In this document: positions 7,291 through 13,619 of the stretch, piece by piece
Position numbering within the stretch: the stretch's first letter is position 1
How the letters are laid out: each line of letters begins with the position of its first letter
NCBI GenBank assembly: GCA_017995595.1
Contig: JAGOIO010000011.1
Coordinates: 1-15,271, forward strand
From: a bacterium
GTDB lineage: Bacteria; Cyanobacteriota; Vampirovibrionia; Gastranaerophilales; Gastranaerophilaceae
Length of the DNA stretch: 15,271 nucleotides
Direction of reading: 5' to 3'
Notes under the pieces: model-generated
Database searches by the model: none
Seen by the model: the letters and a program-made list of their open reading frames with translations, nothing else
What the model was told of the DNA's origin: nothing
Position numbers and translations under genes: made by a program

Positions 7291-9120
7291 TTAGAATTTT
7301 TCTATCTTTTGAAGATTTGGAGGAAGATTACCGTTTGAAGCTGAAGAACTACCAGCAGCTTGTCCGTTAGCAGGCTGATTATTTGCTGGTGCTGACGGTT
7401 GAGCAGGCTGAGACGGTTGTGCCGGTTGACTAGGCTGAGTAGGCTGTCCAGGTTGTGCAGGTTGACCAGAGGCTGGAGTAGAGCCATTTGCAGGTTGTCC
7501 ATTAGCCGGTGTTGCACTAGGAGTAGTAGTACCGCTTGTACCATCAGGAAGGTTTGTTATTTCAAATATAAAATATCGAGAACTACCTGAAAAGGCTGAA
7601 GAAATAATCGAATCCAAAGAATTAGATTCTAATTCTAATTTATGGATTCTTATATTTGAATTAGCAACCAACTGTTTCATATTTTTGTAGAAAATATAAA
7701 TACTGTCAACGTCGTTAGCTTTTCCTTTTATATCAATATTTCCACTAGAATTTGTGTCATAATAAGTAACCCACAATTTATTTGGAATACTTATACCTAA
7801 AGCACCGAATTCTAAAACTTGAAGTCTGTTATTTTTAGCAACCGTTCTGGCAGCTTCTTTCGGATTAAATGCACTTTGGTCTTTTTGTAATTCTTTTATT
7901 TCGTTATTTGCCGCAGTTATTTTTTGATCTAAATCATCTAACTTTGACTGTTCCGTTGGAATGTAAGAATACAAAATTACATAAGCAATAATTAGAGGAA
8001 GCAAAATTATTGCAGAAATAATCAGCACAATTTTTCTTGCAAAAGTCGGAGTTATTTCTACCTCGGTATTACCAATCATCAATTTTTTGTAATTACCGGC
8101 TTCTGTCGGAGCAACATCTTCCTCACTTGAATTAGTTTTTAAAAAATTAAACTTTATAGGGAATTGATAAGTTTGATATATTGTACTACCAATAACTTCA
8201 GGCGTAATTTTTAAAGCTGTAGCCTGTAAAATATCCAAATTTGTTGGAAGTATTTCAGTTTGAGAATATTTATTACTTTCTAAGAAATTAATTTTACCCC
8301 CGAATTGAATTTTCATAGAAAGAATTTCAGCAGAGACTAAATCTGTTTCAGAAACTATATACAAATAATTTGCAGGTAAACTTGATAAAGTAAGCTGAGC
8401 GGAAGTCGTAATTGCATTGTATATTTCATCATCAACAAAAGATTTTAAAGCTAACGGTTCTTCATAATACTCAACGATTCTTTTACCAACCATAGAAAAA
8501 ATAGAATAACTGTTTGGATTTACAACCATTAAATTCCAAGAAACATTATCTTTCATCTGTTCTTCAGTTAAACCGATATAAGATAAAGCTTTTAATAAAG
8601 AACAACAAGATATTTCTATTGAAGATATTTTACAACCAATTTCTTCGCATGCTGCTTCAAACCCATCAACAGCAGACTGTTGCAATGCAGTATATGCCAT
8701 TTGCCTGTTTTCAGTATCGACATTTGAAACGAGTTCAACCCAACTAACAACAGGATCTTGACGTTTAAATATGTAAGATTGTTCAACCTCAGAAATAATT
8801 GCACTCGTAATAGCATCATCAGGAAGCAATAGAGGTAAGTCAATAGTTCCAAACATAACTGTCGGTACTGTTAAAATAATATTACAATTCTTTGCGACAT
8901 GTAACTCGTCCATAATTTCGATTAATGCATCTTTAAAAGCTTCATAATCGACGATTTCTCTTGAAGAGAAATTATATTCCAAAGGTCTAAAGCCATATTT
9001 AACAACAGTTTTAGTTTGCGTATCAATTTCAGCGACTTCTAAACCAACCCCCGGAGATATTGAAACTCCCAGAGTTTGTTTAGTTGTTGCACCTAATTTT
9101 GCTAAAAAATCTTTAAACAT
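7291..9120 (-). CDS. PilM-PilN fusion (GspL-like) with Pro/Gln/Ala-rich tail
   Basis: A 609-residue protein. Residues about 1-315 have the PilM actin-like layout (TLGVSISPGVGLEVAEI at 16-32, a VPTVMFGTIDLP strand, a long central domain). A linker with PIKFNFLKTN (321-330) resembles the INLLP motif at the PilN N-terminus. A membrane helix follows (363-385), a coiled coil (387-415), then a PilN domain (about 440-525: NKLWVTYYD, GNIDIKGKANDVDSIYIFYK, IHKLELESN). The tail (528-600) is low-complexity Q-P-A-S-G-N. PilM recruits PilN and PilO in type IV pili; GspL of type II secretion joins the same two parts in one chain. The nucleotide-binding motifs of PilM look degenerate. The ATG has a poorly spaced GAGAAG. 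Confidence 0.8.
   Translation of the reverse strand: MFKDFLAKLGATTKQTLGVSISPGVGLEVAEIDTQTKTVVKYGFRPLEYNFSSREIVDYEAFKDALIEIMDELHVAKNCNIILTVPTVMFGTIDLPLLLPDDAITSAIISEVEQSYIFKRQDPVVSWVELVSNVDTENRQMAYTALQQSAVDGFEAACEEIGCKISSIEISCCSLLKALSYIGLTEEQMKDNVSWNLMVVNPNSYSIFSMVGKRIVEYYEEPLALKSFVDDEIYNAITTSAQLTLSSLPANYLYIVSETDLVSAEILSMKIQFGGKINFLESNKYSQTEILPTNLDILQATALKITPEVIGSTIYQTYQFPIKFNFLKTNSSEEDVAPTEAGNYKKLMIGNTEVEITPTFARKIVLIISAIILLPLIIAYVILYSYIPTEQSKLDDLDQKITAANNEIKELQKDQSAFNPKEAARTVAKNNRLQVLEFGALGISIPNKLWVTYYDTNSSGNIDIKGKANDVDSIYIFYKNMKQLVANSNIRIHKLELESNSLDSIISSAFSGSSRYFIFEITNLPDGTSGTTTPSATPANGQPANGSTPASGQPAQPGQPTQPSQPAQPSQPAQPSAPANNQPANGQAAGSSSASNGNLPPNLQKIEKF
7369..7500 (-). repeat. Degenerate repeat coding QPAQPSQP-type low-complexity tail
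   Basis: Within the PilM-PilN fusion, residues 541-584 are made almost only of Gln, Pro, Ala, Ser, Gly, Asn and Thr in short units such as QPAQPS and PANGQ. The DNA repeats are imperfect, with varied codons. Confidence 0.8.
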
Positions 9121-9151
9121 CTTCTCTTATTTTTTTCTCTACGTTATTTTT

Positions 9152-9210
9152 ATTATACAATATAATTTGTTATGTTCACATTTTAAACATAACTTTACAT
9201 TAATTATAGT
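9152..9210. promoter_or_regulatory. Divergent promoter region of pilMN-like gene and nadA with inverted repeat
   Basis: A minus-strand TATAAT (9152-9157) serves the pilMN-like gene, with a poor -35 (TGTGAA, 9175-9180). On the plus strand TTTAAA (9182-9187), 17 bases and TATAGT (9205-9210) could serve nadA. Between them GTTATGTT (9169-9176) and AACATAAC (9186-9193) form a perfect inverted repeat with a 9-base spacer, overlapping both -35 regions, so it is a candidate operator. No known regulator motif was recognised. Confidence 0.4.
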
Positions 9211-9243
9211 ACAAAAAGTTGATAAATAGCAGAAAGATTGGAA

Positions 9244-10143
9244 ATGAAATCAGAAATTTTAAAGTTAAAGAAAGAAAAAAATGCAGTAATATTAGGTCAT
9301 AGCTACCAAAATATTGAAATAGATGAGGTTGCAGATTTTGTAGGCGATTCACTTTATTTAAGCCAGCAAGCAGAAAAGACAAATGCAGATATTATAGTAT
9401 TTGCGGGAGTTTATTTTATGGCAGAGACCGCAAAAATTCTTTCCCCGAATAAAAAAGTTCTATTACCGAGACTTGAAGCAGGTTGTAGAATGGCAGATAT
9501 GATAAACTTACAACAGTTGAAAGAATTTAAGTCAAAGAATCCTAATATTCCTGTAGTTTGCTATATAAATTCAACAGCAGAAGTTAAATCAGAGAGTGAT
9601 ATTTGTTGCACAAGTTCAAACGCAGTAAATATAGTAAAAAGTATGAATGTACCTGAAGTTTTATTTGTACCTGATACATACCTTGGAACATGGGTTCAAG
9701 AAAAATTGAGTAATGTTAATGTAATTACATATCCTGGACATTGTCCTACACACATGACAATTACAGCAGAAATTATTGAGAAACAACGAGAAGCTCACCC
9801 GAAAGCCTTAGTATTAACTCACCCTGAATGTCATTGTTCAGTTACAGCAATTTCTGATTATGTTGGAAGCACAACAGGAATAATAAAATACGCAGCAGAA
9901 AGTTCAAATAAATCATTCATAATTGCAACCGAACTTGGTGTTGTTGACAGATTAAAAAGAGATTATCCTGAAAAAGAATTTATACATGCAACACCAAAAG
10001 CGATTTGCCCTAATATGAAATGGCATCACTTAGATGACATATATAATGCACTAAAATATGAGCAATACGAAATAAATGTAGATAAAGAAATAGCTAAAAA
10101 AGCAATCAACTGTATAGAAAGAATGCTTGAAGTCAGCAAATAG
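9244..10143 (+). CDS. nadA: Quinolinate synthase A
   Basis: A 299-residue cytoplasmic iron-sulfur enzyme that condenses iminoaspartate with dihydroxyacetone phosphate to quinolinate in NAD synthesis. I chose the ATG at 9244, not the TTG at 9238, because GAAAG (9232-9236) is 7 bases from it. The three cluster cysteines are in EAGCRMADM (Cys81), PGHCPTHMT (Cys167) and AICPNMKWH (Cys255), which are the family positions; ILGHSYQ, DFVGDS and HPECHCSV are further family blocks. The 299-residue length matches the short NadA type. nadB and nadC are not beside it. The stop is 12 bases before dapF, so the two form an operon. Confidence 0.97.
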   Translation: MKSEILKLKKEKNAVILGHSYQNIEIDEVADFVGDSLYLSQQAEKTNADIIVFAGVYFMAETAKILSPNKKVLLPRLEAGCRMADMINLQQLKEFKSKNPNIPVVCYINSTAEVKSESDICCTSSNAVNIVKSMNVPEVLFVPDTYLGTWVQEKLSNVNVITYPGHCPTHMTITAEIIEKQREAHPKALVLTHPECHCSVTAISDYVGSTTGIIKYAAESSNKSFIIATELGVVDRLKRDYPEKEFIHATPKAICPNMKWHHLDDIYNALKYEQYEINVDKEIAKKAINCIERMLEVSK

Positions 10144-10155
10144 TGAGGCAACGTT

Positions 10156-11013
10156 ATGAATAAAATTAAAGTAACCAAAATGCAAGGTTTAGGAAATGAT
10201 TTTGTTATCTTAGACTATAGTGAATACGAAAAAGCGAAAATGGAAATGCCGGAGCTTGCAAAAAAGCTTTGCGACAGAAATTTTGGAATAGGTGCTGACG
10301 GAATGATTATTCCTCACATTCTTGATGAGGCAGAAGATGCAGATATAGCTTGGTTTTTCTACAATTCAGACGGAACTGTTGCCCAAATGTGCGGAAATGG
10401 AATAAGATGTTTCACTAAATATGTAAAAGACAAACACCTTGTTCACTCAAACAAAATAAGAGTAAGAACTCTTGCGGGTATCATAATTCCTGAAATTCAA
10501 TCTGATGGCACAGTTAGAGTAAATATGTCAACACCAATATTAGAGCCGGCAAGAATACCATTTAAAGGAAATTCAAACCTAAACTATGAAGTTAAGGTTT
10601 TTGACAAAGACTTTAAGCTAAATGCGATATCTATGGGAAACCCTCACTGTGTTATTTTTACAGATGGAAGTGAAGATTTATTAAAAATGGCAAAGGTTTA
10701 TGGCGAAGAACTTGAACACAACAATCTTTTCCCCGAAAAAACAAACGTAGAATTTGCACATGTAATCTCAAGAAATGAAATCGATATGCGAGTTTTTGAA
10801 CGAGGGTGCGGAATAACGCTTGCGTGCGGTACAGGAGCATGTGCTACAGCCGTTGCAGGGATTTTAAATAACTTAACAGATAGTAAAGTTAAGATTAATC
10901 TTCTTGGTGGGTCTCTAATCATTGAATGGCAAGGCTCTTTGACAAATCCAAAACAAGATATTTTTATGACAGGCCCTGCCGAATATAGTTTTTTTGCGGA
11001 GTATATATTGTAA
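10156..11013 (+). CDS. dapF: Diaminopimelate epimerase
   Basis: A 285-residue cytoplasmic enzyme that interconverts LL- and meso-diaminopimelate for lysine and peptidoglycan synthesis without a cofactor. The two active-site cysteines are Cys79 in MCGNGIRCF and Cys224 in TLACGTGACA, the acid/base pair of the family. GLGNDFVILD (11-20) and GIGADGM (44-50) are the N-terminal substrate blocks, and ISMGNPHCVIF and FERGCG complete the family pattern. GTGAGG (10143-10148) precedes the ATG by 7 bases. Meso-DAP is consistent with a diderm-type peptidoglycan. It probably shares a transcript with nadA; no terminator is seen after it. Confidence 0.98.
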   Translation: MNKIKVTKMQGLGNDFVILDYSEYEKAKMEMPELAKKLCDRNFGIGADGMIIPHILDEAEDADIAWFFYNSDGTVAQMCGNGIRCFTKYVKDKHLVHSNKIRVRTLAGIIIPEIQSDGTVRVNMSTPILEPARIPFKGNSNLNYEVKVFDKDFKLNAISMGNPHCVIFTDGSEDLLKMAKVYGEELEHNNLFPEKTNVEFAHVISRNEIDMRVFERGCGITLACGTGACATAVAGILNNLTDSKVKINLLGGSLIIEWQGSLTNPKQDIFMTGPAEYSFFAEYIL

Positions 11014-11036
11014 TTTTTATGTTTATGATACGATAT

Positions 11037-11042
11037 TATAAT
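11037..11042 (+). promoter_or_regulatory. -10 box before rpsF
   Basis: A perfect TATAAT lies 32 bases before the rpsF start. The -35 region (TTTTTA, 11014-11019) is poor. It probably provides rpsF with transcription in addition to readthrough from dapF. Confidence 0.4.
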
Positions 11043-11074
11043 ATATTGCTGAAATATAAAAGGAGAACAGAAAA

Positions 11075-11371
11075 TTGAAAAATTATGAATTATTAACAGT
11101 ATTTAAACCAAATTTAGATGCAGAAGAAGTTGACAAACTTTTGTCTAAAGAAGAATCTACAGTAAAAGATTTTGAAGGCAAAATTATTAGTACAGACAAA
11201 ATCGGCAGAAAAAAACTTGCTTATGATATTAAGAATTTCAGAGACGGATTCTTTGTTTCTCAAGTTATTTCACTTCCAGAAGCAAAAGTTGCTGATTTCA
11301 GAAGAGATTTAAGACTTAATGATAATATTTTAAGAACTATGTTTATGGAATCTGCTACAGTTAATGCGTAG
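11075..11371 (+). CDS. rpsF: 30S ribosomal protein bS6
   Basis: A 98-residue protein of the small subunit that binds 16S rRNA together with bS18. NYELLTVFKPNLDAEEV at the start, IGRKKLAYDIKNFRDGFFV in the middle (family W/IGKRRLAYPI.K..EG.Y pattern) and RRDLRLNDNILRTMF at the end are the bS6 ferredoxin-like blocks. The length is normal. The start is TTG, set by AAGGAG (11060-11065), 9 bases upstream, because no ATG fits. The gene opens the classical rpsF-ssb-rpsR operon. The leader is only about 25-30 bases and shows no S6:S18-binding hairpin. Confidence 0.95.
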   Translation: MKNYELLTVFKPNLDAEEVDKLLSKEESTVKDFEGKIISTDKIGRKKLAYDIKNFRDGFFVSQVISLPEAKVADFRRDLRLNDNILRTMFMESATVNA

Positions 11372-11396
11372 TTTATAAACATAAAAGAGGTAAATT

Positions 11397-11807
11397 ATGA
11401 CAATAGCAAAAGCCGTTTTTACAGGTAGTGTTTACAGAGCTCCCGAAAAACGATTTACAACAAATAACGTGGGTGTTTCTGCGTTTATAGTCAATGTAGA
11501 AGATAAAGACATGCTTATTAGAGTTCTTTCTAAAAGAAACGCTCTTGATGAAGTAGTGTCAAGTCTTTCAAAAGGCGATAAAGTAGTTGTTGAAGGAAGA
11601 CTTCAAACGGCTAACGCTAAAATGGAAGACGGTAGCGAAAGAAAAATCTTTGAACTTGATGCCGGTGCTATTGAAAAAATGAGCGGTAGCTCTTCTTCAA
11701 GTTCTTCAGGAACAAAAAAATCTTCAAAATCTGATGACGAAATCGTAAAATTTGGTCAAGATGAAGTTGCAGATGAGTTAATTGGGGAAGATGAAATTCC
11801 GTTTTAA
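11397..11807 (+). CDS. ssb: Single-stranded DNA-binding protein, divergent
   Basis: A 136-residue protein. The OB fold (about 1-95) opens with IAKAVFTGSVYRAPEKRFTT and has LSKGDKVVVEGRLQT (78-92), the family YLKKGD.V.VEGRL block. A Ser/Gly/Lys linker (about 97-115) leads to the acidic tip ending DEIPF, the site that docks replication and repair partners. The position between rpsF and rpsR confirms identity. It is odd in having no tryptophan at all and short loops in the OB fold: the residues that stack on DNA bases in E. coli SSB (Trp40, Trp54, Trp88) have no counterpart. AAGAGG is 6 bases before the ATG. Confidence 0.9.
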   Translation: MTIAKAVFTGSVYRAPEKRFTTNNVGVSAFIVNVEDKDMLIRVLSKRNALDEVVSSLSKGDKVVVEGRLQTANAKMEDGSERKIFELDAGAIEKMSGSSSSSSSGTKKSSKSDDEIVKFGQDEVADELIGEDEIPF

Positions 11808-11860
11808 ATTGTATAATAAAGACAGGTCGAGTAAAAACTAGAAAGAAGGAAACTAAAATC

Positions 11861-12094
11861 ATGGCAAGAGATAACTCACAAGACAAGAAAAAGCATAAAA
11901 ATTGCAGTTTTTGTGCAGATAAAATTGATTCTGTTGATTTTAAAGATTCAGCTAAATTAAGAAGATACCTAACTGAAGCAGGAAAAATCATTCCAAGACG
12001 TGTTACAGGAACATGTGCAGAACACCAAAGAATGATAGCTAAAGCTATTAAAAGAGCTAGAGAAGCTTCTATAATCGGTTATACTTTTGATTAG
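11861..12094 (+). CDS. rpsR: 30S ribosomal protein bS18, zinc-binding form
   Basis: A 77-residue protein. KNCSFCADKIDSVDFKD and the block LRRYLTEAGKIIPRRVTGTC, then AEHQRMIAKAIKRAR, are the bS18 core. Cys15, Cys18, Cys52 and His55 form a zinc-ribbon set, so this is the zinc-dependent version. It partners bS6 on the ribosome platform. GAAGGA (11845-11850) sits 10 bases before the ATG. A TATAAT at 11812-11817 in the gap has no good -35. Confidence 0.96.
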   Translation: MARDNSQDKKKHKNCSFCADKIDSVDFKDSAKLRRYLTEAGKIIPRRVTGTCAEHQRMIAKAIKRAREASIIGYTFD

Positions 12095-12116
12095 TTTTTT
12101 GTAAAGGAATAATATA

Positions 12117-12302
12117 ATGAATCAAATTACTATCAGATCAGACAGAAAAGATGACTACAAATTCAACTATAAAGGTGAAGAAGTTGTCTTAAAAGCAGGC
12201 AGTATAATTAGTATTGCAAACGGCTTAGATGAAGTCGTTTTGCCTACCTGTGCGATGAAGATTATAAATAATTTAATCGTTATCAAAGATGACGTAAAAT
12301 AA
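12117..12302 (+). CDS. Unknown 61-residue protein at the end of the ribosomal operon
   Basis: I do not recognise this protein. It has a good ribosome site (AAAGGAA, 12103-12109) 7 bases before the ATG and lies 22 bases after rpsR, before a strong terminator, so it is probably expressed with the ribosomal genes. The sequence alternates polar and hydrophobic residues (ITIRSDRKDDYKFNYKG, EEVVLKAGSIISIANGL, MKIINNLIVIKDDV), suggesting a small beta barrel or sandwich with no signal peptide or membrane helix. In many bacteria rplI follows rpsR; this is too short and does not resemble bL9. Confidence 0.6.
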   Translation: MNQITIRSDRKDDYKFNYKGEEVVLKAGSIISIANGLDEVVLPTCAMKIINNLIVIKDDVK

Positions 12303-12324
12303 TTAAATTATTTTGTAAAAATCG

Positions 12325-12359
12325 AAAAGAGCCACAAATCTTAGATTTGTGGCTCTTTT
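12325..12359. terminator. Bidirectional intrinsic terminator
   Basis: A perfect 16-bp stem (12325-12340 with 12344-12359) with loop TTA, flanked by AAAA and TTTT in the arms. It ends the ribosomal operon and can also end the leftward gene that stops at 12378. Confidence 0.95.
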
Positions 12360-12377
12360 ATTTATCAAAGTTTAAAA

Positions 12378-13541
12378 CTAATTCATATAGAATGGATCTC
12401 TGTCCTTATAGTAATTTGTTTTTCTTCTAAATAATCTGTCATTTTTCTTCTTAACTTTATCAGAGACTTTTTTGTAAGCATTATCAACCGATATTTTTGC
12501 AACTGGTTTTCTTGTTCTTCTGTCATAAAAAGTTAGCCAAAAATTTCTTTTTATATTATCGACAGAAAAAGACACCGTTCCGGCCAGTCTATCTCCAGGC
12601 TTTATATCCTTAAACATTAAGTTTGTATCCCCAAAAATTGATGGGTGGAAAACAGAATTGTAATCATTTATCAAAGCCATGTCAAAACTTGAAAAAGTCA
12701 TCTTAGTCATATTTGAAATGTACAAAGAAAGAGTTATAGTATTAATTTCACCAAACGGGTCTTTCTCGTAAGTTATATTATTAATACGAACTGTCAAACC
12801 ATCACAAAGCATCTCGTGTTGCATTAGAGCAGTATCTTTATAAACAGGAAGACTAACAGAAGTATTTATTTTAACCCTTATTTCATCACCCGGAGCAATT
12901 AGAACGTCTTTACCTTTTCTATATAAAGAAGCACCTAACCCAATAGCACCGCCAACGGCAGCACCACCTGCAACAGTATAACCGTTTGAGGCAATAGCAG
13001 CTTCAATACCTAAAGTATTCAAGGCTAAAAATCCACCAACAACACCGCCGACAGCAGTATAACCTAAATCCGTCGCAACTATTTTGGAAACAGCAACTGC
13101 GGCATTCAATTTAGTTGACATTCTACCTTCTATCGGAATTTCTCTGCCGTCAGGAGTCATCAAATAGTCAAAATCCAAGTCAATTTGACCGTCTCTGCCT
13201 AAACGTCTTGCACCTCTTACCTCTCTTATTTTTCCGTGAGCAACAGTTCCTTTGGGAATAATTACGCCACTGTCGCCAGAAACATCATTCGTAACTTCGG
13301 CAAAAAATTCATCACCCTCTTGGGAAAAATTGCCATCAAGAACTTGAGAAACTGTCATTCTTAAAACATCTTTTTTATTTAAAGCTTCAACTTTACCTGT
13401 AAAAAGTTCACTTTGTTCATTTAAATATTTATTATCTTTTTCGGCACGAGCATGAAAAACTCCGTCATCGGCAAAAGCAACAGCTGACAGTGATGTAAAA
13501 ATATATGCAAACAATAATATTTTAGCAAAAATCTTTTTCAA
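12378..13541 (-). CDS. Secreted protein with beta domain, glycine-rich segment and Ig-like domain
   Basis: A 387-residue protein starting at a TTG with GGAAGG upstream, and with a signal peptide (cleavage probably after AFA, residue 24). Residues about 55-140 form a beta-rich domain (GVIIPKGTVAHGKIREV, FDYLMTPDGREIPIEG) that recalls the TrbI/VirB10-type barrel pattern and matches the SLH protein's domain. A glycine/alanine-rich segment (159-205) follows, then LIAPGDEIRVKINTSV. Residues 245-350 look like an Ig-like domain of DUF4352 type (LTVRINNITYE, DMALINDYNSVFHP, IKPGDRLAGTVSFSV). The end is strongly basic (KKVSDKVKKKNDRLFRRK). It has no SLH repeats and its function is unknown. Confidence 0.6.
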   Translation of the reverse strand: MKKIFAKILLFAYIFTSLSAVAFADDGVFHARAEKDNKYLNEQSELFTGKVEALNKKDVLRMTVSQVLDGNFSQEGDEFFAEVTNDVSGDSGVIIPKGTVAHGKIREVRGARRLGRDGQIDLDFDYLMTPDGREIPIEGRMSTKLNAAVAVSKIVATDLGYTAVGGVVGGFLALNTLGIEAAIASNGYTVAGGAAVGGAIGLGASLYRKGKDVLIAPGDEIRVKINTSVSLPVYKDTALMQHEMLCDGLTVRINNITYEKDPFGEINTITLSLYISNMTKMTFSSFDMALINDYNSVFHPSIFGDTNLMFKDIKPGDRLAGTVSFSVDNIKRNFWLTFYDRRTRKPVAKISVDNAYKKVSDKVKKKNDRLFRRKTNYYKDRDPFYMN

Positions 13542-13564
13542 TATAATAACCTTCCCTTACAAAC

Positions 13565-13593
13565 ATTATATACTAAATTTTTTAATTGACCAA
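13565..13593 (-). promoter_or_regulatory. Promoter of the secreted 387-residue protein gene
   Basis: On the minus strand TTGGTC (13588-13593), 17 bases and TATAAT (13565-13570). Its -35 overlaps the -35 of the divergent hemW promoter. Confidence 0.5.
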
Positions 13594-13613
13594 TGCTTTA
13601 TTTAAAGTAGAAT
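13586..13613 (+). promoter_or_regulatory. hemW: Promoter of hemW, probably giving a leaderless mRNA
   Basis: TTGACC (13586-13591), 16 bases and TAGAAT (13608-13613) place transcription start 6-7 bases later, at the ATG (13620). No Shine-Dalgarno sequence lies between. The in-frame TAA at 13614-13616 excludes a start upstream. Confidence 0.5.
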
Positions 13614-13619
13614 TAACTT

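Noticed and set aside
7399..7590. Arg/Leu-rich plus-strand frame with repeats
   Set aside because: It is the antisense of the Gln/Pro/Ala repeat in the PilM-PilN fusion.
11014..11074. Possible S6:S18 autoregulatory leader before rpsF
   Set aside because: The leader is about 30 bases, with no stem-loop or CCG bulge.
11371..11380. Palindrome GTTTATAAAC between rpsF and ssb
   Set aside because: Only 10 bases and AT-rich, inside an operon with no promoter beside it; chance is likely.
11808..11860. TATAAT at 11812 as an internal promoter for rpsR
   Set aside because: No acceptable -35 at 16-18 bases; operon readthrough explains expression.
11668..11991. A 107-codon minus-strand frame across the ssb-rpsR junction
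   Set aside because: It runs opposite clear ssb and rpsR genes and has no recognisable sequence.
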